64,000 bases of DNA from Halichondria panicea (taxonomy: Eukaryota > Porifera > Demospongiae > Suberitida > Halichondriidae), in the NCBI RefSeq assembly GCF_963675165.1, contig NC_087390.1:3238001-3302000 (forward strand), written 5' to 3'. Below are positions 23,001-36,839 of the stretch, piece after piece. A program made the position numbers and the translations under genes. Under the pieces are notes generated by a model. The model ran no database searches. It was not told where the DNA came from and worked only from the letters and a program-made list of their open reading frames with translations. Numbering within the stretch: position 1 is the first letter of the stretch; every line of letters begins with the position of its first letter.

Positions 23001-23935
23001 AGGGGAACATAATGGGACTGGCAATTAGGGATGCCTCTGCACGTAACCTTCAATTATTCTTTTCTCTTCCCAAGCGTCTCTTTTCAGTCTTGTATGAATT
23101 AGACGTTAGAGATTGTGAACCTGTTGGTTCTGTTGTAGACATCTTAAATGACGGCCAGTTAACAAACTTGAAACAATTTTGCTTTGTGAGCAAACGTGTA
23201 CATGCATCATTAACATTGATGTTCGAAAGTCTAATCACTTCTCACCCAAAACTTGTTCACATTGGAATCGAAAGCACTGTAATCTCCTCTTTTGATATGG
23301 TAGGATTATGCAAATACATGACTTCTCGCTCTGGCTCACCTGAGCTTACAGTAGCTCTTATGCAAAACAGCATTGAATACGAGTCCTTTCGTTTACTGAT
23401 TAGTACTGTTGCATTTTCAAAGGTTCTTACCCATTTGGATATTTCTTTGAACAATCTCTCAATAGAAGTATTAGAAATGCTGTCAGTAGCTCTTTCTACT
23501 AATTCATCTTTGAAAACATTAGGAATGAAGTATTGCTCAATCCATGGTGAAGGAGCTGAATTACTATCCAATGGACTGGAGTTGAATCGAACCCTCCTTG
23601 GATTGGATCTTCGCTATAATCGCATCAATATGAACGGAGCTGCTGCCCTGGCTTCAATGCTTACTGTGAACACTTCATTAAAAATACTTTGCCTTTCACA
23701 CAACAAACAAATGGGTCATGTGGGAGCTCTAAGACTGATTAGTGCACTACAAGATGACAACAAGACTCTTGCAACACTTAGCCTCCCTGCAGAATGTGAG
23801 CCGATTGAGTATGGATCAATCTTGATGGTTGATATACGAAAGAGTGGTCGTATAGAATTCATCGATAATACAATTTCAACAACGAATACAATAGCATACA
23901 AGTTTACATCATTAGACATATGGCCTTATGCATAA
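20068..23935 (+). CDS. NLR copy C: CARD-NACHT-LRR innate immune receptor, intact
   Basis: Two exons: 20068-20380 and 21378-23935, joined at donor TTGGTAAGTG and acceptor TGTACAG, phase 1; 956 residues. The ATG at 20068 (MATQDFKTSAAKAF) was chosen because an upstream in-frame ATG precedes no domain. Residues 1-104 form a CARD-like death fold (FREHYDKLVKSIQEADLP ... VFREELVYAEFA). About 135-166 is a basic linker (YLRSKLPVKGKWPPAPCKK). NACHT follows: Walker A GVPGIGKST at 215-223, Walker B ILILMEGIDELP at 287-298, sensor TSRP at 325-328, and the NLR motif FLHFTIQEFLAAYHLS at 509-524. Ribonuclease-inhibitor-type LRRs lie at about 788-906 (LTHLDISLNNLS, LLGLDLRYNRIN, LKILCLSHNKQ). By family it is a cytosolic pattern sensor that oligomerises on ligand and signals through CARD contacts; the ligand is unknown. 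It is the only unbroken member of the local cluster. Confidence 0.9.
21168..21262. repeat. Inverted repeat in intron 1 of NLR copy C
   Basis: 'gaaataccccagg' near 21170 and 'cctggggtattttttgcc' near 21241 pair around about 60 bases. Small hairpin element; no RNA family recognised. Confidence 0.5.
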
Positions 23936-25290
23936 TTTCTAGTGAGCACTCCCATTAATATTGATTTTGTATAGTTTATCTCCCACTTTTATCATCACTG
24001 GATTAATTTTCCTGTTTTGTATGGAGGACCTGAATTTGGAATCCTCCAATTTGCATAACTAAAAAATACTAAGCTAGTATTAATAATCAGTCATTTTCTG
24101 TACTTTACGTTTCCTGTGTTGTAATGTTTACATGCATGGGTTCTTACTAGTTAACACTTTTTTTAGTCAGTCTCGAATACCCGCCTTAAAGCCCTTTGTG
24201 TATGGGAGCCTCTGCTCACTGTCTTTGTTGTACTTAGTATTCACAGTCTCTGTTTTGTGCATACTATTCAGGGCATCACACAGGGGGGGGCGGGGGCGCT
24301 CGCTCCCCCTAGCTCCAGATTCGCCCCCCCCTGGGATTTAAGCCGTAACACACTTGTGACACACTAACCAAACAAAGATCTTGTCTTATCAATATTACAA
24401 TGTAAATCACAGGAAGAAGTTCTACTCTTTCTGTTTCATATGTCCACAATATCCTCTAATTCACTATATGTAAGTAAATTAAGGGGGCGATTTCTTTAAT
24501 AAAGTTAGGTGTGCCGTGTCGGCTGTGTCGCTCAGGCTGCCATATTTTGTCATATGAGAAAGCTTTGTAGTACCCACAGGAATAGACACAGCTATTTTAT
24601 CTATCTAAGCTGACTATTAAAGCAATTGTTTTAGCACCTATAGGCAACTTGAAACTTCATCAAATTAATCGTTGCCACTCGCATTTTTATACAAAACTAT
24701 GTTTTGCAATTAATTTTGTACTTCATAAAAACCCGATATCTCAGTTCCTAAGAATGCAATATCAGACAGTCTAAATAATAGTTAGACACTGTTTAGGAAG
24801 TTTCTACATGATTTAGAAGCCAAAAGGGCTGGTTGTAGTATCCCGAACGTAGTGAGGGTTCTACTAGCTCTGAGGACTTCTAAATCATGTGGAAACTTCC
24901 TAAACAGTGTCTAAGCATTTTAGATCATAGCAACCATGAGTATTTAGCCAATCAGATTTAATCTAATCTTTCCTATATGATTTTCTAAGTGAAGTACATG
25001 ATTTTTTAAGTAAGTACATGATTTTCTAAATAAGTACATGATTTTCTAAGTTGGATAGAACACTTCCTTTAGCCAATCAAATTGCAGTATTTATGGCAAA
25101 CATGATCTAAAAACAAAAATTTCCTGGGGGAGCATCCCTAGATGGCCGTGTGCTCAGGCACACGGATATTCGGCTTGCCCCCCATTTTTCTGAAATGTGC
25201 ATGACTTTTTCCCCTGTCAATTTTTTCTGTAATGCCTGCTGTCAGATTATGCAATAACTGCCGCATGCACGCTGTTCGGTTTACGAACTC
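23936..25290. other. Downstream of NLR copy C, mixed repeats
   Basis: Holds 3' UTR-like AT-rich DNA, a G/C-rich patch at about 24280-24340 with G8 and C8 runs that could pair, the hairpin element at 24782-24915, and three or four tandem copies of 'agtacatgattttctaa' at about 24990-25045. No gene recognised. Confidence 0.5.
24782..24915. mobile_element. Foldback element, 40-bp arms
   Basis: The left arm ('ttagacactgtttaggaagt' and on to 'atgatttagaag') and right arm ('cttctaaatcatgtgg...actt' to 'acagtgtctaa') are inverse complements with two mismatches around about 55 bases. Confidence 0.75.
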
Positions 25291-26990
25291 AATAGATATA
25301 TAGCCAACAGATTTCTCTATACTAGACTACATATTGCAACAATTCAATACTCTGAACATGAACGAACATCAGTCTGTAAATGTAAACTATATTTAATGAT
25401 AAAAGGACACTCAGAATAAATTAAAGGACAGAGGCTTTGGTCTAACGTGTCTGCTATGCATGCACTTAATGGCCTTAAGAGTACACTCTAGAATAAATAT
25501 AGAAACATTGGCAGCAGGGCAGTTATTTCGTTTCGTTCATAATTTTTTTATTTTTATAGCCTGAGTTATAAATTGAGCTAACATTGCTAACTCGTGGTTA
25601 TCTACAAGAGTATAAGAGAGAGTATCGAACGCATGCATACTATGCATCAGATGTATTCGGAAAGTAACGTGACTTCCTGTCTGAAACGCATAATCAAATG
25701 ACAATTTGGCAATAACATAATTGCTGCCTCGAGGTAAGTGGCGGCTCCAGATGCTCAGAGTGCATCTGATGCAAGGTAATGCTTTGTTCGACTCTCGTAT
25801 TGGGTGACAGTATCAAAATTTTAATGGAAACGATCCAAGTGGTACAATCCATGTGGCTCGGGACCCCTTAGGACATCACTGTCCGATATAGCCTCGAACG
25901 CTATATATATAGGTAGAAAAAGGCCTGGTGTTCATTGCATAAGTATTGCGCATCACAATTACCCAGAATCTGCATGGGTAATCGTACTACTAACAGTATA
26001 AAAACTAGTCCGTTTACTAGTGTTGAGAATTGCATAATTGAGCGGGTGACTCTCCTAGTATAGCAGCAGCCCAAGCAAACATTCTTAGGGTGACAGCTAT
26101 ATGCTTGTCCATGTACGAAGCATGTCTCCTCCCACTATTGTTAGGATATCATCTATACCTCGTTTGTCAGTGAGGGAGATACGCCCACTCTGAGCTGTGG
26201 GGGTATAGGGAAACCACATTAAAGCATTCTGTTAGCAAAATCAAAGAGCTCATATCTTTGACTGCGGTTTTCAGTTTGGTTATGTCCGGTAGGGGGCTAT
26301 GTCGGGCTCACAAATTTGTCATTGTACAGCCTCAGCAGTCAGCACGCATGTGTAACTATACTATATGGCACCATCAGCATAGTTGTGTTTTTAAACTAAC
26401 CCACCAAAGGACAAGCAAAGTGTCCATTACTTATCAAAGAACTTGTACCTATATAAATACATCGTTATATATACATACGAATGCATGCATCATCACATTG
26501 GTTGACAATCTAAACAGCAGACTTTGAGTAACAACAAGGGCGTATGAAGAGAAGAGGGCATGCAACTACAATCTATCGTATTATAAATGGGCAGGGGCTT
26601 ATGTCTAAAAATAGTAAAGAATGTACTTTATAGCCTTGCCTCGATCCCAGGCCGCATTTCCTGAGACCACTTTTACTCTACTCCCTAGTGGGCGGTTTGC
26701 TAAATATAGTATATCCTGCTGACTCATCAATAATATGACGCATACGCAGTATACATTGTGAGTTGCATGCCGCAGTATATACATTGTGAGTTGCATGCCC
26801 TCTTCTCTTCATACGCCCTTGGTAACAATTAAAGTAACAATTCGCACTGCACTAGTGAAACGCAACTAATTATATAGTCCACATCAGGTCCATGTGACAT
26901 TGAAGCTCGTACACAATGCTCATGGACAGACACTACAAAACAAAAGGACTAATTTCTAAGAGCAAACTGTTGTCAAAGAGTCTGTTCTAT
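25290..26990. repeat. 3' flank of NLR copy C, duplicate of 15.9-17.3 kb
   Basis: Homologous blocks at 25300-25530 and 26398-26980 are interrupted by other repeats. One is a part-copy (25610-25700, 'gagagagtatcgaacgcatg') of the element at 61674. Another is the MITE at 26536-26820. An open frame at 26258-26527 spans a block junction and has no recognised domain. Confidence 0.6.
26536..26820. mobile_element. MITE with perfect 35-bp terminal inverted repeats
   Basis: Starts 'aagggcgtatgaagagaaga' and ends with its exact inverse complement ('tcttctcttcatacgccctt'), the identity extending through 'gcatgcaact'. Flanks read AACAA and GGTAA. No coding content. The near-identity of the arms suggests a young insertion. 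Confidence 0.8.
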
Positions 26991-27792
26991 TGTCTTTCAA
27001 CCTGTGTCACCTGTCCAGTGATGCAAAACTCCCTAGCTCATAACAAATGGCCAGGTGCTCAATGACTCCATCCTCAAATCCTCCAGTGGAAATGTGGTAA
27101 TGAGGGGAGTTGTCATTTGGATTATATCAACTGTTTAATATGGACATACATATGCAATAGGATGGTGTACGCACATAATAATTATTTGGGCACACTATTG
27201 TCTCATTAGGAGAGAAGGTGAGTGCATATAATGGTGGTCGACCCAAACTCTACGTTTTGAGCAAGCCGATTTGTTGTTCTCAGATATATCGTACAGATGT
27301 CTCAATCGCTCGCAACAAGAAGCACTATCTCATAAAGTATACTTGTAAAATACCTTGCGCTGAGAATGTGGTTGAGCGAAGACCACAAACAAGTGAGGCT
27401 GTCCACTGGAAGAGAGTAGGGACGCTGCAACCTCCTGGTCACCTCGCCAATATACCACCTGCAGAATCCACATGCAATCAACTTACTATATAGACGTAGT
27501 TGCCACAATAGTTATGCTAAATTGAATTAACTAGCAGCTATAGCTAGCTATTGAGCTAAACCATCTAGCCAGCTCAGTTTGTATACCTCTGCTTGTCCAG
27601 TCTCTGTTCCAATGTTAAAGACAGCTATATAGCCATGACACTGACAGCTAGCTATATCTGTCTTGTGTATCTATAATTTTGGCCAGGGAGGGGATTGTTA
27701 TTTGGCTATGATTGTTGCATCAGATTTAGCTACATGTAGGATTAGGCACAATTCTCCTGCTATCCATCAGTTGATTGAAACAAAACACATAT
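26991..27792. other. Intergenic, no gene seen
   Basis: Opposed open frames at 27218-27508 have no recognisable domain. No repeat or RNA assigned. Confidence 0.35.
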
Positions 27793-28965
27793 TTAACTGT
27801 AACAATGTTGAAAATAGAAAGGCAGTAATAAAACATCACCAGATCTAGAGCTAAGTATTCTAAATGCAGTATGTTCAACATAGTTTCCAAAGTTAATTTC
27901 CCGAATCGATTGAACTGGAATTGCCAGGAATAGGTTTTTCAAAGTGTCGATATGTTGATCGATGTGCTGAAAACTCTCTTTGGATACAACACCGCTCAAA
28001 TGAACGTTTGTATATCTGCAGTAGCTTCTCACTTCAGAAAACAGATAAAGTTTTTCTTTTTTAGTGAATAACTTCAGAAGAGGTTTGTATCTCTCAAGTG
28101 CAACTTGTTTCATTAGAGTCTTATACTCGGTATGGAACAGCTCAGTAGCGAGTTTTTTCCAGAAATAGTCCAACGTCTTCATGAGAGTTTCTCGACCCCA
28201 GGACTCCTCAAATGGAAGTGGCAAAGAGTAGATATTCTCCATTGTATTGTAAGCTTCACTCTGGCTCCAAACATTCACTGACAATGTTGTCTCCATTGTA
28301 ATTACACAATGGAACCAGTACGAAGGTATATAGAGTACTTCACCCGGATACAAAGTAATATCAATTCCATTAAGCTTTTGTATCGTATCTGCAGTCAAAA
28401 CATCACTAACTGACATGTACGTCTGTCTGTAGAATTGATGCAAACATGGATACAGTTTCAACTCCAAATAAGCCTCCGGTGGAAACAAAACAAATCTCTT
28501 CTTGCCGTATGATATGGAATGAAGGTTATGCGATGTATCGTAGTGTGTGTAAGCTGTTACATTCTCCATGCCAAACCAAAAGTTTACTTGTCCAAGTTCT
28601 TGCTTGCTAGTGGTCCAAAAAGTCAATAGCTCAATCTCCTTTCTTGAATACAGTGTTTCAATTCCAAGTAATTCCACTCCTCCACTTGAGTAGTAATAAT
28701 GTCCATTGAATTGCTGATTCAACAAGCTGAAAAACCGCTCTCTAGGATAAATTACTTCGATAAATGGTTTCGAAACAACAAACTTATTGACCTGGGACAA
28801 TGGTTGGTCATTGGCAAAGTACCGAAATACATTATTAGTTCCTTTTTTGCTTAAAACTTGCACAACATTTGATTCTTTCGCTAAAATCTCAGGTGTCCAA
28901 AATGCCGATGCCCATTTATCAAACGGTGTATTTCGGAGAACTACAGGAGTGCCTTGTCCCACCAG
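27793..28965 (-). CDS. JmjC/cupin_8-domain dioxygenase-like protein, 3' exon
   Basis: Open for about 390 codons on the minus strand to a TAA at 27793. There is no suitable ATG at the 5' end: the first codons follow a clean acceptor (TTCTTTATAG at 28966-28975), so this is an internal-to-terminal exon and the start lies upstream, not found here. Counting from 28962, the Fe(II) motif HxD is H140/D142 (AYTHYDTSHNLH), the distal His is H218 (LYIPSYWFHCV), and Lys155 in GKKRFVLFPP fits the 2-oxoglutarate ligand. The order SYGKKRFVLFPP ... YPGEVLYIPSYWFHCV is typical of the JmjC/cupin_8 group (HIF1AN, JMJD7, TYW5 and relatives), Fe/2OG hydroxylases of protein or tRNA substrates. About 170 residues after the core are not recognisable. 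The substrate is unknown. Confidence 0.8.
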   Translation of the reverse strand: MVGQGTPVVLRNTPFDKWASAFWTPEILAKESNVVQVLSKKGTNNVFRYFANDQPLSQVNKFVVSKPFIEVIYPRERFFSLLNQQFNGHYYYSSGGVELLGIETLYSRKEIELLTFWTTSKQELGQVNFWFGMENVTAYTHYDTSHNLHSISYGKKRFVLFPPEAYLELKLYPCLHQFYRQTYMSVSDVLTADTIQKLNGIDITLYPGEVLYIPSYWFHCVITMETTLSVNVWSQSEAYNTMENIYSLPLPFEESWGRETLMKTLDYFWKKLATELFHTEYKTLMKQVALERYKPLLKLFTKKEKLYLFSEVRSYCRYTNVHLSGVVSKESFQHIDQHIDTLKNLFLAIPVQSIREINFGNYVEHTAFRILSSRSGDVLLLPFYFQHCYS

Positions 28966-30589
28966 CTATAAAGAAGGATGCAAAATATCATACTCATGCA
29001 GTCAGATAGATACAGTTCATAATGCGGAGTATGCATGAAAGAGGTTCCTGTAAGAAATTTAACTTAGATGTACCTATGCAATACCATCATGTACAGTGTA
29101 TTATGTACAATACCATCATGTACAGTGTATTATGTACAGTGTATTTTAGAACAGTCATCAAAATACATCATACAGTACCACTCATGGCAAAGTGAGGTCA
29201 GCAGTCAATTCACAAGCAATGAAGTTAAAATGTTGTTAGGATTGTCCGTGAGTCAATATGTAAAGCAGGAAGGCAGCAAGGAATCAATAAGTTTATCGAT
29301 CATCACAGTTGTATCATCACAGTTTGTTTTAATGCATAACAGAGCAACGGAGACAAGGATAATCCAAGTGGAGATAAATAAGGCGTGTACAATAACAAGA
29401 GTTCCGTTGATCTACAAGGCAAAGCTTGTACCATTTACAACCTAAGTTGGGATGAAAATGATGATGCGTTGCCATGAACACCTTTGTACACGTTTCATTT
29501 CATTCTATTGCTATTAAATCTAGGCCTACTTCACTCACCCACTTCGTCATATAATCTCTATCGGATGTACTGCTCCATACAGCTTCTTTGTATCTGAATA
29601 AATTATTTTTGTATCATACGAATATCTATGATTGTGTAATAAAATTAATACATGTACATATAGCTAGGCTCTTATGAGAACAATAGCTAGATCTAGATAA
29701 ACTGATCGACATACGTACATGTAGCTGATTAGTAAAACCAGTAGGTTTTACATAGGATTGGCAGTGGGTTTGCCCGTGTTTAGCAATATTTCAATTATTT
29801 TGACTCATGTTCAAACTGTTCTATCTCTGCAGGGAAAGGCCACATCAAGAAACTGGCTGAACAGATAGTTTATTTAGCCTTTTCTCTCTTTGTATCTCTC
29901 ATTTCATAATCCATAAACATTTTAATGAATGAATATTTTCATTTTAAAAATTGCACTATTTCAACGTTTCACCGCTCTTTGTCTGACTGACTAAGTAAGT
30001 AAGTGAGTAAGTAAGTAAGTAAGTAAGTTTCTTGCCCAGCATTTACTCCAAGTACAGCCATCTCCAGGACATTCTGCACAGGGTTTCCAAACGACTACAA
30101 CCTGGATTACAAAGCGCTTCTTCAGATTTGCGATTGCTTCCACGAGGCAGATGACCTCTCAGTCTCTATTTCTCTTACCTAGACAATTCCGCCATCTTTA
30201 ATGACTCAGCAATTGCGTTGTGGCCAATAATAATAGATAGGCGTGGCTAATAAACCGTGCGCCTAAAATCAGTGCAGCAGTGCTTTTCCAGAGCCTGAGG
30301 TGTTCCTTTTCTTCACACTGTTCAGCTCTAGCTCCCTTTCTCTGACAGGCATGCTATATGCACTGGCTAGATATCATGCTCTTAAAATGGCTGTCATTTA
30401 ATACTGATTCGCAAATTCAACATAGGGTCTAATTATCAAGCAATAAATTATTACTCATTATACTATAATTATTAGTCCAGAGATATTCGAGAAGATATCT
30501 GATTAGTCCTGTCTTCTCTTCTTGTACTGCCTCTTGACGTTCCACTTATGCATGTCATGATACGTAAACTGTACTGAAAAAGAAAGGGA
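28966..30589. other. 5' side of JmjC gene, repeats, no further exon found
   Basis: Upstream exons of the JmjC gene should lie here, but none could be assigned. Repeats: 'accatcatgtacagtgtatt' twice (29084-29128) and an AAGT microsatellite at 29992-30028. An open plus frame at 29068-29445 is repeat-derived at its start and has no recognised domain. Confidence 0.4.
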
Positions 30590-31146
30590 ATCCGACTAGA
30601 AAAACATTTGCAATGTGAAAAATTGCTAGGATTGGCCAGGGGAACCACAAAAAAGCGTGGGAACAAGAAATCAGACGAGAGCATAACTCCAATCCGTTAC
30701 AACGTCATGAACATGTACAATACATAGTATATTAAATAATAGACTGTGTTCCAGATCCACCTATCAGCTTCCATCCACCACATCATTCCATGCAGTCACC
30801 AGTACGGTCTGTGCATGTTACTACGCATGGATGGACTGTGTGTACCTGTGCTCAACACTGCATATATTAGGAACATCAATTCATCACAAATCATCATAAT
30901 TATGTGCCCCACATTCTAAAATGGATGTATAATAAATATATATAGGGATTCGTCATCACTCCACCAGTAAAAATTGCGTGGCATATTGGCTGGGAAAACA
31001 TGGGAAAACTACCAGTATACATGTGATTGACGTTGTAACGGATTGGAGTTATGCTCTCGTCTGATTTCTTGTTCCCACGCTTTTTTGTGGTTCCCCTGGC
31101 CAATCCTAGCAATTTTTCACATTGCAAATGTTTTTCTAGTCGGATA
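30590..31146. mobile_element. Foldback element, about 117-bp near-perfect arms
   Basis: 30590-30706 ('atccgactagaaaaacattt' onward) is repeated inverted at 31028-31146 ('aaatgtttttctagtcggat' at its end). The 320-bp centre is unrelated. Mirrored open frames on the two sides are products of the symmetry. The arms would form a very stable hairpin if transcribed. Confidence 0.85.
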
Positions 31147-31466
31147 GATGAAAGAAATCATGGATACCTTGCAGGTAATTGAGTCTTTCTCATTAGAAGC
31201 CAGCTTGAGCATCCTGCGAGCAACAGCACTAGCAGTGATGATCCTAAAATGCTTTTCCAACTGCATGAAATTTCATCACCAGCATTTACTTCACGTGCTT
31301 CTTCATGTGCTTGAGCTTGTAGACTTTTTACTTTCTTCTTCATTATTTTCTGCTGACCTCAGCAAGAATTAGGATAGGCGTGGGGTCCACCTAAAATTGA
31401 AGAACTTTGATCTTTGACCTCTCTTTCTTTTCCAACGTGGTCTCACACAGTTCAGTACAAGACAGC

Positions 31467-35141
<3,675 letters not shown>

Positions 35142-36839
35142 CTTTTTAGCTAAAATGTTCTATGTACCATTCTGAGACTGGCTCATTGTTTTTTCCTTGT
35201 GAAAATGGTCATAATTATTATTATTATGGCAGGACAAAGCAAAGCTGCTAAAACAATTTTTAAGCGGCTGTTTCGAAACAAAGCCCCAGTTTGTACAGAA
35301 ACTTGCTGTCTCCATCAGAAAGACACAGATCACATAAATTGGGAATTGGAACAAAGCAAGTTCATTTTAAGCCACAAACGTTTTTGTCCGTGCACTAGAA
35401 GCATGTATCAAGTTGGTGTACCAGTGTCGTAGTGTCTGCGTTTCCTATAAATGATAGTGCTAATTAGAACAACAATAAATCTACAAACACGAACAGCGTA
35501 AATCTTTTTCACACAGTCATGTAAAAAGACAACCTATAACACATCGGTCATCGTAGATTATGCCCGGATTATGCTATTCTTTTATCATAATTAAACAGCC
35601 TATTACTAATATTCCTCCAAAGCACGACATAATTTATATATATAGACCCCAATCCTGCATGCACAATAATTATATATATAGAATACCCAGGAGATAATTA
35701 TAATTAACCATACACTATAGTACTTCCAAATGTTTATACTATAATTATGACTCATATAATATACTGACCTGTATTTCTGTAAAACCTGCCTATTATTGTC
35801 ATTGTTATAAAAATGTACCTATTATGCTCAAAATTATGCTAGCATAATCTACCAACTCCTAGTGGTTAATCATTTGCGAGAATAACACCTTATTACAAAG
35901 CCCTATTGCATTTCACCATGAATTGCATGTAAACGTGATTGGTGTCTGTGTTGCAGTTATAATACAGGATTAAGCGACGTACATGTAGAACCAAGTTTCA
36001 GTATAGTTACATCGTCTTTTCGATAATTGTACTTATAACAGCTACCGTATTACTAGAATGTTTTGCAAGCATCAAATTAACACAACGAACTTTGGGAGGG
36101 TTGATCAATTTGCAACAATAGAATCGCAAAACCTAAATTATTACTTAGTAAATACAAAATCCTTGCCAGAACGCAATACCTCTGTTCGCAACCTGCACCT
36201 CCGAATAACGGCCATGCAGGTCCCAAATGAACAGTTTGTGTACAAAACAACCTCTCAACAAATGCCACCTCTGTATAAAGGCCAAAACATTGTTCCCCAA
36301 AGGTGTCCGTTACAGAGGGGTTCCACTGTAGTTAGATTGCAAAGGGTCAATTTTTTGCTGATTCGCAAAGGTTTTTCACCAGCAAACAAACGAACTAGTA
36401 ATAAGGTAGCTGTAGGTAGTCTTCTAAGTCCAAACCTAACCTCTCTCTTTTTGCAGTTGGGCTACGCACAATTCAACAGAATCAACAGTACTGTACTTGA
36501 TGTAATTACAGCACCACTCTATACGAAAATCAAAATTTCGGCATAATTATAGCACCATTATGCATGTACATAGTCTCACAATTTTTTCTGCTGTGATATG
36601 GACATGGACTCGACGAGTCGTAGCAACTCAACTGCATTGTGAGACCTTTTTTATGATTTCTCACAGTCAGTTTAATAATTATGAACATAAAATTTGCGCA
36701 GAGTTAATTAATTCATCCATCATTTGCAGGTGAACATCATGTGTCTGTTTCCTGTATAATTAGAAAGTGAAAACACTAAGATAATTAATGCAGTAATGTC
36801 ATTGTAATGATGTCATTTGTGGTAAATCACTTTAGTATA
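35142..36839. repeat. Intergenic repeats between RPL37A and the CARD-TM-NB gene
   Basis: 35160-35430 holds overlapping opposed frames with no domain. 36150-36335 is a dispersed repeat ('ctgtataaaggccaaaacat', 'agaggggttccactgta') giving an open frame of 162 codons with no protein-like signal. 36495-36556 is a short family B end. 36367-36385 ('aaggtttttcaccagcaaa') recurs at 54713. Confidence 0.55.

Noticed and set aside
28960..28962. GTG as start of the JmjC gene
   Set aside because: It follows a splice acceptor; animal genes rarely start at GTG.
36058..36546. 162-codon ORF
   Set aside because: Composed of dispersed repeats ending in a family B element; no domain or codon-like pattern.
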